From positions 1 through 52,714 of the forward strand of contig NZ_JANXUG010000097.1 in NCBI RefSeq assembly GCF_025352015.1: a DNA stretch of 52,714 nt, in the 5' to 3' direction. Below the pieces are notes generated by a model, which saw nothing but the letters and a program-made list of their open reading frames with translations, did not search any database and was not told the origin of the DNA. Position numbers and translations under genes: made by a program. The DNA comes from Flavobacterium sp. Lineage in GTDB: Bacteria > Bacteroidota > Bacteroidia > Flavobacteriales > Flavobacteriaceae. Of this stretch, positions 8,767 to 16,439 are shown piece after piece. Each line of letters opens with the position of its first letter. Position 1 is the stretch's first letter.

Positions 8767-9641
8767 TTTTAATCACGGGAGCTAATGGACAATTAGGGCA
8801 AAGTTTGCAATTTATTGCGTCAAATTATCCTGAACTTCATTTTGTTTTTTGCGCTTCTGCTGATTTGGATATAACCAATTTAGAAAATTGTCAGACAGTT
8901 TTTTCTAAAATAAATCCTAATTATTGTATTAATGCCGCCGCCTACACTGCTGTTGATAAAGCCGAAAACGATCCAGAAAAAGCCCGTTTAATCAATGTAG
9001 TTGGTGCTAAAAACCTAGCTGAAATTTGTAAAAAACATTCAACTATTTTAATGCACATTTCCACTGATTTTGTTTTTGATGGCAGTTTGTCACCCCGAGT
9101 GCAGTCGAGGGGCTACACCGAAGTAGATTTACCGAACCCAACAGGCATTTACGGACATACAAAATTAGACGGTGAAAAAGCAATTCAAGCTACATTTGAT
9201 AACTATTATATTATCCGTACCTCATGGGTTTATTCACAATTTGGAAATAATTTCATGAAAACAATGTTGCGTATTGCCTCTGAAAGAGATTCAATTTCTG
9301 TAGTGAATGACCAAATAGGAACACCAACAAACGCGGTCGATTTAGCAGAGGTTTTAATTAAAATAATCTGTCATCCCGAGAGCAGTCGAGGGACAACTTC
9401 CAACTTTGGCATTTACAACTTCAGCAACGAAGGGCAATGTAGCTGGTATGATTTTGCTAGAAAGATTTTTGAAATCAATAATATAACTATAAATTTACAA
9501 GCCATTCCTACTTCAAGTTTTCCGACACCAGCCAAAAGACCGAAATACAGTGTTTTAGATAAGACCAAAATCAAGAATATATTTGGAATTACAATTAAAA
9601 ATTGGGAAGAGAGCTTAAAGCCATATATTTTTCGGTTATAA
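8760..9641 (+). CDS. rfbD: dTDP-4-dehydrorhamnose reductase with two embedded repeats
   Basis: A 293-residue SDR-family reductase (RmlD) producing dTDP-L-rhamnose. The Rossmann motif TGANGQLGQS is at residues 6-15, the NAAAYTAVDKAE block is present, STDFVFDG is conserved, and the catalytic YxxxK appears as YGHTK. Two extra stretches stand out: after FDG comes SLSPRVQSRG, and after KII comes CHPESSRGTT. Both are encoded by 25-nt palindromic repeats read in different frames, and both lie in likely surface loops. The C-terminus ends DKTKIK...NWEESLKPY; a second, diverged version of this tail lies 1.2 kb downstream beyond the ATPase gene, so the 3' end may have been exchanged. Confidence 0.93.
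   Translation: MVVLITGANGQLGQSLQFIASNYPELHFVFCASADLDITNLENCQTVFSKINPNYCINAAAYTAVDKAENDPEKARLINVVGAKNLAEICKKHSTILMHISTDFVFDGSLSPRVQSRGYTEVDLPNPTGIYGHTKLDGEKAIQATFDNYYIIRTSWVYSQFGNNFMKTMLRIASERDSISVVNDQIGTPTNAVDLAEVLIKIICHPESSRGTTSNFGIYNFSNEGQCSWYDFARKIFEINNITINLQAIPTSSFPTPAKRPKYSVLDKTKIKNIFGITIKNWEESLKPYIFRL
9088..9112 (+). repeat. 25-nt palindromic repeat, copy 1, inside rfbD
   Basis: It reads TGTCACCCCGAG, then TGCAGTCGAGGGG. It is GC-rich against its surroundings and imperfectly self-complementary (CCC-CGA with TCG-AGGG). It matches copy 2 at 22 of 25 positions but is read in another frame, giving LSPRVQSRG. Confidence 0.8.
9369..9393 (+). repeat. 25-nt palindromic repeat, copy 2, inside rfbD
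   Basis: It reads TGTCATCCCGAG, then AGCAGTCGAGGGA. It differs from copy 1 only at repeat positions 6, 13 and 25. It begins exactly on a codon and encodes CHPESSRG. The in-frame placement keeps rfbD open. Confidence 0.8.
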
Positions 9642-9685
9642 CAGAAAAAAAACAGTAGAATTTTCTGTTACGGTAGAAGATTTAC

Positions 9686-9693
9686 TATTTTTG
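9686..9693 (+). promoter_or_regulatory. Putative -7 box for the ATPase gene
   Basis: TATTTTTG fits TAnnTTTG and ends 12 nt before the ATG of the AAA/DUF4143 gene. This suggests independent transcription inside the polysaccharide locus. Confidence 0.45.
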
Positions 9694-9705
9694 TAAAAAA
9701 ACAAG

Positions 9706-10827
9706 ATGATTGTTCGACAGACAATAGAAAACATTAGAAGAGAATTTTTTCAACAGAAAGCTATAATTTTATTGGGCGCTAGACAAGTCGGAAAAAGCAC
9801 CTTGTTAAGGTCTATTTTTAAAGACCAAGTCAGCGTTTTGTGGTTAGATGCTGAAAATCCGGATGTTCATAATGTTTTTGAAAACGCATCAGCAACACGA
9901 TTGAAAACCTTTTTTGAAGACAATAAATTTGTAGTAATTGATGAGGCTCAAAAAATAGAAAATATTGGTAGTAAGTTAAAATTAATAATCGATCATTTAC
10001 CAGAAATTCAAGTAATTGCAACAGGTTCGAGTGCATTTGAACTCCGAAATAAATTAAATGAACCACTAACGGGAAGAAAATTTGAGCATAAACTTTTTCC
10101 ACTTTCTTTTATAGAAATGAAAACGGAAATAGGTTTGCTGGAAGAAATTAGAATGTTGCCGCACCGAATGGTTTATGGTTATTATCCAGAAGTAGTGACA
10201 ACAAAAAACGGCGAAGAAAAAATACTCCGACTCCTTTCGGATAGTTATTTATACAAAGACATCTTACTGTTTAACGGAATTAGGAAACCCGAAAAAATGC
10301 AACAATTGCTGAAGGCATTAGCTTGGCAAATAGGGAGCGAAGTAAACTATAACGAATTAGGAAAATTAATAGGATTAAAAAGTGAAACCGTAGAAGAATA
10401 TATTCGTTTACTAGAGCAATCATTTGTAATTTATAGATTGAATTCATTTCATTCTAATCAAAGAAAAGAAATGAAAAAAGGCAAAAAAGTATATTTTAAC
10501 GATTTAGGAATTCGAAATGCAATTATCAACGACTTTTCACCTTTTGAAACCAGAAAAGACAAAGGAAATTTATTTGAAAATTTTATTGTAAATGAATTTA
10601 TAAAGCAAAATGAATACCAAGAAAAGTTTGAAAAAATGTATTTTTGGCGCACCCATGAGCAGCAAGAAATAGATTTAATCATAGAAAAAAACGGACAATT
10701 AAAAGCATTTGAAATAAAATGGAATTCAAAAGCAAAAGCACGATTGAGTCAAACTTTTGCAAGACAATATCCAAATCACACTTTCGAGGTTATCAATTCA
10801 GATAATTTTTTCGAGTTTATTAAATAA
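9706..10827 (+). CDS. AAA ATPase with DUF4143 domain (COG1373-type)
   Basis: A 373-residue protein of the stand-alone P-loop family common in bacterial accessory DNA. Walker A GARQVGKST lies at residues 24-32, Walker B FVVIDEAQ at 75-82, and a sensor-like IATGSSAFE at about 105-113. The C-terminal DUF4143 part has NDLGIRNAI, then a nuclease-like fold signature EQQEIDLIIEKNGQLKAFEIKW (Glu-Asp...Glu-x-Lys spacing as in PD-(D/E)xK folds). The function of this family is not established. It does not belong to the glycan pathway. It sits between two versions of the rfbD 3' end and has its own promoter-like box, so it was probably inserted. Confidence 0.85.
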   Translation: MIVRQTIENIRREFFQQKAIILLGARQVGKSTLLRSIFKDQVSVLWLDAENPDVHNVFENASATRLKTFFEDNKFVVIDEAQKIENIGSKLKLIIDHLPEIQVIATGSSAFELRNKLNEPLTGRKFEHKLFPLSFIEMKTEIGLLEEIRMLPHRMVYGYYPEVVTTKNGEEKILRLLSDSYLYKDILLFNGIRKPEKMQQLLKALAWQIGSEVNYNELGKLIGLKSETVEEYIRLLEQSFVIYRLNSFHSNQRKEMKKGKKVYFNDLGIRNAIINDFSPFETRKDKGNLFENFIVNEFIKQNEYQEKFEKMYFWRTHEQQEIDLIIEKNGQLKAFEIKWNSKAKARLSQTFARQYPNHTFEVINSDNFFEFIK

Positions 10828-10844
10828 ACAATAAGCACTAGCCA

Positions 10845-10922
10845 ATGGATAAAACCAAAATCAAGAGTACTTTTGGGCTTGAAATTAAAAGTTGGGAAGA
10901 GAGTTTAAAAAAGGCATTATAA
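10845..10922 (+). pseudogene. Remnant of a second rfbD 3' end
   Basis: These bases read DKTKIKSTFGLEIKSW, then EESLKKAL and a stop, directly before the next glycosyltransferase. This aligns with the tail of the intact rfbD (DKTKIKNIFGITIKNW, then EESLKPY). By eye the nucleotide match over the shared 57 bases is about 83%, so it is an old or foreign allele rather than a fresh duplication. No start or body remains. It most likely marks the original 3' end of rfbD before the ATPase gene came in. Confidence 0.8.
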
Positions 10923-11891
10923 ATGAAAAGCACAAAAAAAATTTATTGTTTAACTCCGATTTATAATGATTGGGAAAGTTTTAATATACTTTTAACCCAC
11001 TTAGAAAAGCTACAATCTGAAAATGCTACGGAATATAATTTTTCTGTTATTGCTGTTAATGATGGTTCTACAGAAGAACATTTACTATCAAAAAATAAGG
11101 CAGGAATTGACATAACCATTATTAATGTAAAAATCAATATTGGTCACCAAAGAGCCATTGCAGTTGGGTTACAATACATTCATAACGAAATAGCAGACTA
11201 TGATTATGTCGTGGTAATGGACAGCGATGGCGAAGATAAACCTGAACATATCATTTCGTTATTATCTAAAACTAACGCTTCCGGTAAAGAGAAAATAATT
11301 TTTGCACAAAGAAATAAAAGGCAGGAATCTGCAGGTTTTAAAATAGGATATTATTTTTATAAAAAGTTATTTAGTTACTTAACTGGACAAAAAATAAGCT
11401 TTGGAAACTTTAGTTCAATTCCGAAAGGACTTTTAGGGAAAGTCGTTCATCAAAATAATATTTGGAATCACTATTCGGGCGGAATCATCCAATCAAAAAT
11501 CCCATATGATATGGTTCTTTTAGATAGAGGGAAACGATATAAAGGCGTTTCTAAAATGAATTTCAACAGTTTAATTCTTCACGGATTGAGTTCGATAGCT
11601 GTTTATTTTGATCAGATTTCGATAAAAATCTTAAAGTTATCTTTAACCGGAATCGTTTTGTGCTTTTTATCGGTAACTTATATCCTAATTGAAAAACTGT
11701 TCACAGATTATGCAATTCCGGGTTGGGCATCGAGCTTAACGCTAATTATTTCAGGAATTATTCTTCAGTTATTTTCGGTCACATTAATCGTATTGTTATT
11801 GCAGTTAAGCACCAGAAAGAACATTATTGCACCAAACACAAAAATATATTTAGATTTCATTGAAAATATAGAAAAAAACCAAGCTTTATGA
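10923..11891 (+). CDS. GT2 glycosyltransferase, GtrB/DPM1-like, with two C-terminal TM helices
   Basis: A 322-residue family 2 transferase. The N-terminal GT-A domain begins YCLTPIYNDWESFNILL and has VVMDSDGEDKPEHI at about residue 100, the place of the DxD metal site. The C-terminal third has two membrane helices (about 238-260 and 275-303). This is the layout of GtrB or polyprenyl-phosphate-sugar synthases, which load a sugar onto undecaprenyl phosphate on the inner face. Its stop overlaps the start of a GT-C transferase by 4 nt, and that pairing suggests it supplies the lipid-linked sugar used there. The sugar is unknown. Confidence 0.82.
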   Translation: MKSTKKIYCLTPIYNDWESFNILLTHLEKLQSENATEYNFSVIAVNDGSTEEHLLSKNKAGIDITIINVKINIGHQRAIAVGLQYIHNEIADYDYVVVMDSDGEDKPEHIISLLSKTNASGKEKIIFAQRNKRQESAGFKIGYYFYKKLFSYLTGQKISFGNFSSIPKGLLGKVVHQNNIWNHYSGGIIQSKIPYDMVLLDRGKRYKGVSKMNFNSLILHGLSSIAVYFDQISIKILKLSLTGIVLCFLSVTYILIEKLFTDYAIPGWASSLTLIISGIILQLFSVTLIVLLLQLSTRKNIIAPNTKIYLDFIENIEKNQAL

Positions 11892-13771
11892 AAATAATAA
11901 AGGTACTGAAAGAGAATTATCTACTTGTTCTTATCCTGGCTTTAGGAGCTTTCTTAAGGTTTTATAAATTGGATTTTCAAAGTATTTGGTTGGATGAAAC
12001 TCATACTATGATTGAGGGAAATCCGAATATATCATATAAAGAATTTTATGATATAATGGTATTTCGCGAACAAATGCCGTATTTCTATTTTCTTTGTGTA
12101 AAAGCATTTAGTTTTATTTTTGGACATACCACTTATATCGTAAGACTTCTGTCGGCAATTTTTGGATTGATTTCGATACATGCTATTTACCTTCTTGGAA
12201 GAGAAATTTATAACAAAAAAACAGGGCTTATTTCAGCCGCTTTATTGTCGGTAAATTATTTTCATCTGACTTATTCTCAAGAAGCAAGACCATATATTTT
12301 ATTATCATTATTTGTTATCTTATCCTTTTACAGATTAGTTGTTTTTATCAAAAACGCAAATATCAAAAACGCAATTCTTTATGCTCTTTTTGCAAATCTG
12401 ATGATAAACACACATTTTTTTGGTTTGTTTATTTTGGTTTCTCAAAGTTTAATTATCCTTTTTTTCCTTTTCGATCTTCCTAAAGAAGAAAGATTTAAAT
12501 TTTTTAAGCTTTCAGCATTATCCGGAATCATAACGTTGCTTCTTTGGTATCCTTCTTTAAAAATATTTTTATTAGTTACAGAAATAAAATCATTCTGGAT
12601 ATTGCCTCCAGCACTCGACGTTTACACCCAGATGTTCAAAGAATTTTTCGGAAATTCAGAAGCAGTTCTTATGCTTGTATTTTTAGCAACTACATTCTAT
12701 TTCATTAGATTGTTTGGTCAAAAGAAAGAGCCAACAACGTCAATTAAAGAAAACAAGATGTTATTTAGCTTTGTTATAATAGCAACATGGATTTTCATTA
12801 CTTCATTTATTCCATTGGTTAGATCCTATTTGGATATACCAATGATTATTAGCAGATATTTTATAGGTGTTTTACCAGCAGTAATTTTAATCATTGCTAT
12901 TGGGATGAGTAGCATTAATAGTAGTTTGGTTCGAAGAATAATCGTTTTGCTTTTAATAATCGTTTCATTGACAGACATTGTTGTTATCAAAGATTACTAT
13001 AACAAAACTACCAAAACGCAATTCAGAGAGATTGCAGAAATTATTATAAAACGAAATAAAAACAAAGAAAAAGTGGTTTCTTCTTTTGGATGGAATATGA
13101 GTTATTTTTTTAATCAAGACCCTACAAGTACACCATTGCTCAATAGTCCATCAGAAAAAAACATTACTGTTGACAGTTCGTTACAAAACTATATCATGTT
13201 GATGAAAGATAAAACAATTCCAATGGAATCCTTTTGGTATATGGACGGAAATTCAAAGCCATATAAATTAACACCAGAAGAGGAAGCGTTTTTAAATGAC
13301 AATTTCACGCTTGAAAGTAGCATAGAAAAGGTTGACGCCTGGACAAAACATTATGTATCAAAAACAATTCAAAACAACGACAACCAAAATGTAGCTTTCG
13401 GCATTAAAAATTTCCAGCCATCAAACCTTGATCAAAATGGAAACATGCTTATGTTTGAAAACGGCACAATCAAATCGCCGGCGCTTTATTTGGAAACAGG
13501 AAGCTATGTTTTAAAAATCAATGCAAACAGCTTACCTGAAAAGCCTCTAAATGGAGAAAATGCACATATAATAATTAAGATTGGCGACAAAGAAATCGGC
13601 AACTATTATTTGAGTGAACTTCCGGAAAAGAAAGAAAAAATTATATCTTTTGAAAACACGGTGAATCAGCACTGCAAAGTAACATTGACATATGACAACG
13701 ATTTATCCGTTTATAATTTAGACAGAAATCTTATAATTTATAATATTCAAATTAAAAAAAAAAATTTGTAA
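11888..13771 (+). CDS. GT39/ArnT-like membrane glycosyltransferase (GT-C fold)
   Basis: A 627-residue polytopic protein. After the first helix comes the catalytic loop with W34-L-D-E37, the acidic pair typical of GT39/ArnT/PMT enzymes, then SQEARPYILL and about ten further hydrophobic segments to about residue 375. The last 250 residues are soluble and probably periplasmic, with a beta-rich end. Such enzymes use a polyprenyl-phosphate sugar donor on the periplasmic side. Together with the upstream GtrB-like gene it forms a likely glycan-decorating module. Confidence 0.8.
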   Translation: MKIIKVLKENYLLVLILALGAFLRFYKLDFQSIWLDETHTMIEGNPNISYKEFYDIMVFREQMPYFYFLCVKAFSFIFGHTTYIVRLLSAIFGLISIHAIYLLGREIYNKKTGLISAALLSVNYFHLTYSQEARPYILLSLFVILSFYRLVVFIKNANIKNAILYALFANLMINTHFFGLFILVSQSLIILFFLFDLPKEERFKFFKLSALSGIITLLLWYPSLKIFLLVTEIKSFWILPPALDVYTQMFKEFFGNSEAVLMLVFLATTFYFIRLFGQKKEPTTSIKENKMLFSFVIIATWIFITSFIPLVRSYLDIPMIISRYFIGVLPAVILIIAIGMSSINSSLVRRIIVLLLIIVSLTDIVVIKDYYNKTTKTQFREIAEIIIKRNKNKEKVVSSFGWNMSYFFNQDPTSTPLLNSPSEKNITVDSSLQNYIMLMKDKTIPMESFWYMDGNSKPYKLTPEEEAFLNDNFTLESSIEKVDAWTKHYVSKTIQNNDNQNVAFGIKNFQPSNLDQNGNMLMFENGTIKSPALYLETGSYVLKINANSLPEKPLNGENAHIIIKIGDKEIGNYYLSELPEKKEKIISFENTVNQHCKVTLTYDNDLSVYNLDRNLIIYNIQIKKKNL

Positions 13772-13795
13772 AATACTCTTTATTAACTAATTTTG
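13765..13795 (+). promoter_or_regulatory. Full Bacteroidota promoter before the lipoprotein gene
   Basis: TTTG at 13765-13768 and TAATTTTG at 13788-13795, separated by 19 nt, match the TTTG-N19-TAnnTTTG consensus exactly. The start codon follows 24 nt after the -7 box. This is the clearest promoter in the window. Confidence 0.7.
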
Positions 13796-13818
13796 CCAAA
13801 TAATTTTAAAACTTAAAC

Positions 13819-14379
13819 ATGAAAACAAAACTTTTTATAATAGCTTCTCTTTTGTTGCTTTTGAACACATCTTGCAAGAATAAAGAAGAAAACAAAGAAG
13901 CAACAGATAAAGAAACAACAGCTGCTCCAGCAAAACAAAATTTTAGTGTTGAAGTTGATGTTGCTGCTTCAAAAAAGGATGACTTCACGCTATATTATAC
14001 AGAAGATAACACAATAAGCTTCAAAGGAGAAATGGCAGTTTGGCATGGTGTTGAAGGAAATAATAAAAGAGAAAAAGTAGTTTTCGATTTATCAGGAGAA
14101 AAAATCCCAACAGATATCCGTTTAGATTTTGGAATGAATAAAGAGCAGGAATCAGTTACTGTATACGGAGTTAAAGTTGCATTCTACGGAAACGAATTAT
14201 ACATAAAAGGTTCTGACTTTTTCAAATATTTTATCGAAAGCAAAGATTTTAAAACAGAATTCGGAGGAGATGGTTCTTTAAAAATCCTAAAAAACGGACC
14301 GGAGTATAAAACACCATTCTATTATCCGAGACAAGAGCTAGTAGATGCTCTTAAAAAGTTAACAACTACAAAGAACTAG
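13819..14379 (+). CDS. Lipoprotein of unknown function
   Basis: A 186-residue protein with a lipoprotein signal (MKTKLFIIASLLLLLNTSC, lipidated Cys19). A lysine/glutamate-rich tether (about 20-42) follows, then a globular beta-rich domain of about 140 residues with no motif I recognise. It has a consensus promoter in front and a strong terminator behind, so it is probably a single-gene transcript within the polysaccharide locus. The position directly after the GT-C transferase may mean that it works on the same glycan or on its periplasmic handling; nothing in the sequence proves this. Confidence 0.75.
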   Translation: MKTKLFIIASLLLLLNTSCKNKEENKEATDKETTAAPAKQNFSVEVDVAASKKDDFTLYYTEDNTISFKGEMAVWHGVEGNNKREKVVFDLSGEKIPTDIRLDFGMNKEQESVTVYGVKVAFYGNELYIKGSDFFKYFIESKDFKTEFGGDGSLKILKNGPEYKTPFYYPRQELVDALKKLTTTKN

Positions 14380-14402
14380 TTATAAACGCTCAATATAACA
14401 AG

Positions 14403-14438
14403 GCTACAAATAGATTTAGTTCTGTTTGTAGCTTTTTA
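14403..14438 (+). terminator. Rho-independent terminator after the lipoprotein gene
   Basis: GCTACAAA at 14403-14410 pairs perfectly with TTTGTAGC at 14425-14432, followed by TTTTTATTTT. Confidence 0.75.
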
Positions 14439-14453
14439 TTTTATCCAATTTCT

Positions 14454-15719
14454 ATGCTTAAATCAATAGCAGGATTAATCAAAAATTCAAAGCAATTCAA
14501 TAACCTTATTATATACGGTATTGGGCAAGGGTTTAATTTAATTACACCCTTACTTGTTGTGCCTTATATCGTGTCTATATGTGGAGAAGAAGGTTATGGG
14601 AAGATAGGGGTTGGGATGGCACTTGCTTTTTTTATCATGGTTTTTATTGATTATGGTTCCGAGATTGTTGGCGTAAAAGATGTAGCAGTTAACAGAGAAG
14701 ATAGAGATAAATTAGAAGGCATTTTTATTACAACCTATACAGCCAAGTTCATTTTACTTTTGGCAATTTTAGTTATCGTTTTTGTTTTATTCTATTTTAT
14801 TCCTTATTTCAATAAAGAAAAAACACTTTTCCTTTTAAGCTTATCAATGGTAATTGGTCAATTCATTAATCCAACCTGGTTTTTGCAGGGCATTGAAAAT
14901 TTTAAATGGATAACAATCCTAAACATACTTTCAAAAATAATTTATCTCGTGGGGATTTTTCTATTTTTAAAAAAACCAGAAGATTATGTTTACAGTAATC
15001 TTATTTGGGGAATAGGAATGATTGCTGCCAATGGCATTTCTTGGTTTTACATTGTTTATAAATACTCGTTTTCATTTTTGGATCTTAAAAAAGACGAAGT
15101 TACAAAATTGATAAAACACAACTTCTCTATTTTTTCATCACAAATATTTGTTTCGCTCCAAATGTATTCGCCCATTGTTTTAATTAGTTTTTTTGGTGGT
15201 AATAGTATGGCTGGGCAATACAAAATAGTAGATCAAATCATTGTGATTTTTAAAACCTATCTTTTGTTATTTTTCAATTTTGTTTATCCCAGAGTTTGTT
15301 ATCTTTTAGACAAAAGCAAAAAAGAAGCGCTTCATTTTTGGAAAATATACAATGGGTTGAATGGTGTTTTTATTATCATCTCAATGATAATAATTGCTTT
15401 ATTTTCAACAAAAATTGTCACCTTTTTTAATCCAAAAGAGATTATTGAAATAAGCAATTTGTTAAAAATAGCGATTTTAATTCCCATACTTCAAAGTGTT
15501 TCTATTCCATTGAAGCAATTGGTTTTGGGTTCCAACAAACAAAGAGAATATGTAAAGATAGTTATGATAATTACAATAATAAGTCTTTCAATTATTGTTG
15601 TAATCACTCCTTTTTATCACGTTTTCGGAATATTATTTGCCTTAATCATAACCGAAATTATTACTGCGCTACTTTTTTATAGCATTATTAAAAAAGACCT
15701 ATTTGTTCGCACAAGTTAA
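14454..15719 (+). CDS. Oligosaccharide flippase, Wzx family
   Basis: A 421-residue membrane protein with about twelve to fourteen hydrophobic helices. It opens NLIIYGIGQGFNLITPLLVVPYI, typical of the polysaccharide biosynthesis/MATE-like flippases that move undecaprenyl-pyrophosphate-linked repeat units to the periplasm. A conserved Asp-Tyr-Gly segment (IDYGSEIVGVKDVA) and the basic loop GSNKQREYVK are also usual. It follows a terminator and no good TAnnTTTG box is visible in the short gap, so read-through or a weak promoter drives it. Confidence 0.85.
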   Translation: MLKSIAGLIKNSKQFNNLIIYGIGQGFNLITPLLVVPYIVSICGEEGYGKIGVGMALAFFIMVFIDYGSEIVGVKDVAVNREDRDKLEGIFITTYTAKFILLLAILVIVFVLFYFIPYFNKEKTLFLLSLSMVIGQFINPTWFLQGIENFKWITILNILSKIIYLVGIFLFLKKPEDYVYSNLIWGIGMIAANGISWFYIVYKYSFSFLDLKKDEVTKLIKHNFSIFSSQIFVSLQMYSPIVLISFFGGNSMAGQYKIVDQIIVIFKTYLLLFFNFVYPRVCYLLDKSKKEALHFWKIYNGLNGVFIIISMIIIALFSTKIVTFFNPKEIIEISNLLKIAILIPILQSVSIPLKQLVLGSNKQREYVKIVMIITIISLSIIVVITPFYHVFGILFALIITEIITALLFYSIIKKDLFVRTS

Positions 15720-15728
15720 AAACTATTG

Positions 15729-15736
15729 TATTTTTG
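15729..15736 (+). promoter_or_regulatory. Putative -7 box for the acyltransferase gene
   Basis: TATTTTTG fits TAnnTTTG. A TTTG at 15702-15705 lies 23 nt upstream, at the upper end of accepted spacing. Confidence 0.45.
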
Positions 15737-15761
15737 AAACTTGTAGAAAATTTGTTTTTGA

Positions 15762-16439
15762 ATGATTAAAAGACTTTTCCAAAAAATGCTTATTAAAACT
15801 GGAAAAACCTATCAGATAGATGATAGAATTCCCAGCAAGTTGCTATATTCTGTTTTCTATAATCGCGCCATAATGATGGTTAGAGGTTATTTAAAAACAG
15901 GGAGAAGAGTGTTTGTAGGCAATAATACCAAAATACTAAATTCTAGTAACATCATTTTTGGCAAAACCGTTACTATTGGCAAACAATGCTTATTGGATGG
16001 ATTCTCATCAGAAAAAATAATTTTGGGTGATTGTGTAAAAATTGGAGCTTACTCTACATTAACTTCTACTAGTCATTTCTCAAAATATGGAAAGGGTTTA
16101 AAAATTGGAAACAATTCAGCAGTTGGACAATTTACAGAGTTTGGAGCAGCGGGTGGAATTGAAATAGGAAACGATGTGATAATGGGTTCTTATGTTAGTT
16201 TTCATTCGGAAAATCATAATTTTTTAGACGCCTCACAACTTATAAGATTGCAAGGAGTTACTTCAAAAGGGATAAAACTTGGAAACAATATTTGGGTTGG
16301 TGCAAAAGTTACTTTTCTTGATGGTTGTGTAATAGGTAATAATTCAGTAGTTGCAGCAGGTGCCGTTGTAAATGGTGTTTTTCTAGATAATGAAGTTATT
16401 GGAGGTGTGCCAGCCAAAGTTTTAAAAAACATAGAATAA
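15762..16439 (+). CDS. Hexapeptide-repeat acyltransferase (left-handed beta-helix)
   Basis: A 225-residue protein built from hexapeptide repeats such as IIFGKT, VTIGKQ, IILGDC, IKLGNN, IWVGAK and CVIGNNSVV. These define the left-handed beta-helix of O-acetyl- and other acyltransferases. The catalytic His is likely in SFHSENHNF (about residue 147), and the end VIGGVPAKVLKNI is the standard cap. It probably acetylates a sugar of the repeat unit. The stop overlaps the following start in TAATG. Confidence 0.85.
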   Translation: MIKRLFQKMLIKTGKTYQIDDRIPSKLLYSVFYNRAIMMVRGYLKTGRRVFVGNNTKILNSSNIIFGKTVTIGKQCLLDGFSSEKIILGDCVKIGAYSTLTSTSHFSKYGKGLKIGNNSAVGQFTEFGAAGGIEIGNDVIMGSYVSFHSENHNFLDASQLIRLQGVTSKGIKLGNNIWVGAKVTFLDGCVIGNNSVVAAGAVVNGVFLDNEVIGGVPAKVLKNIE

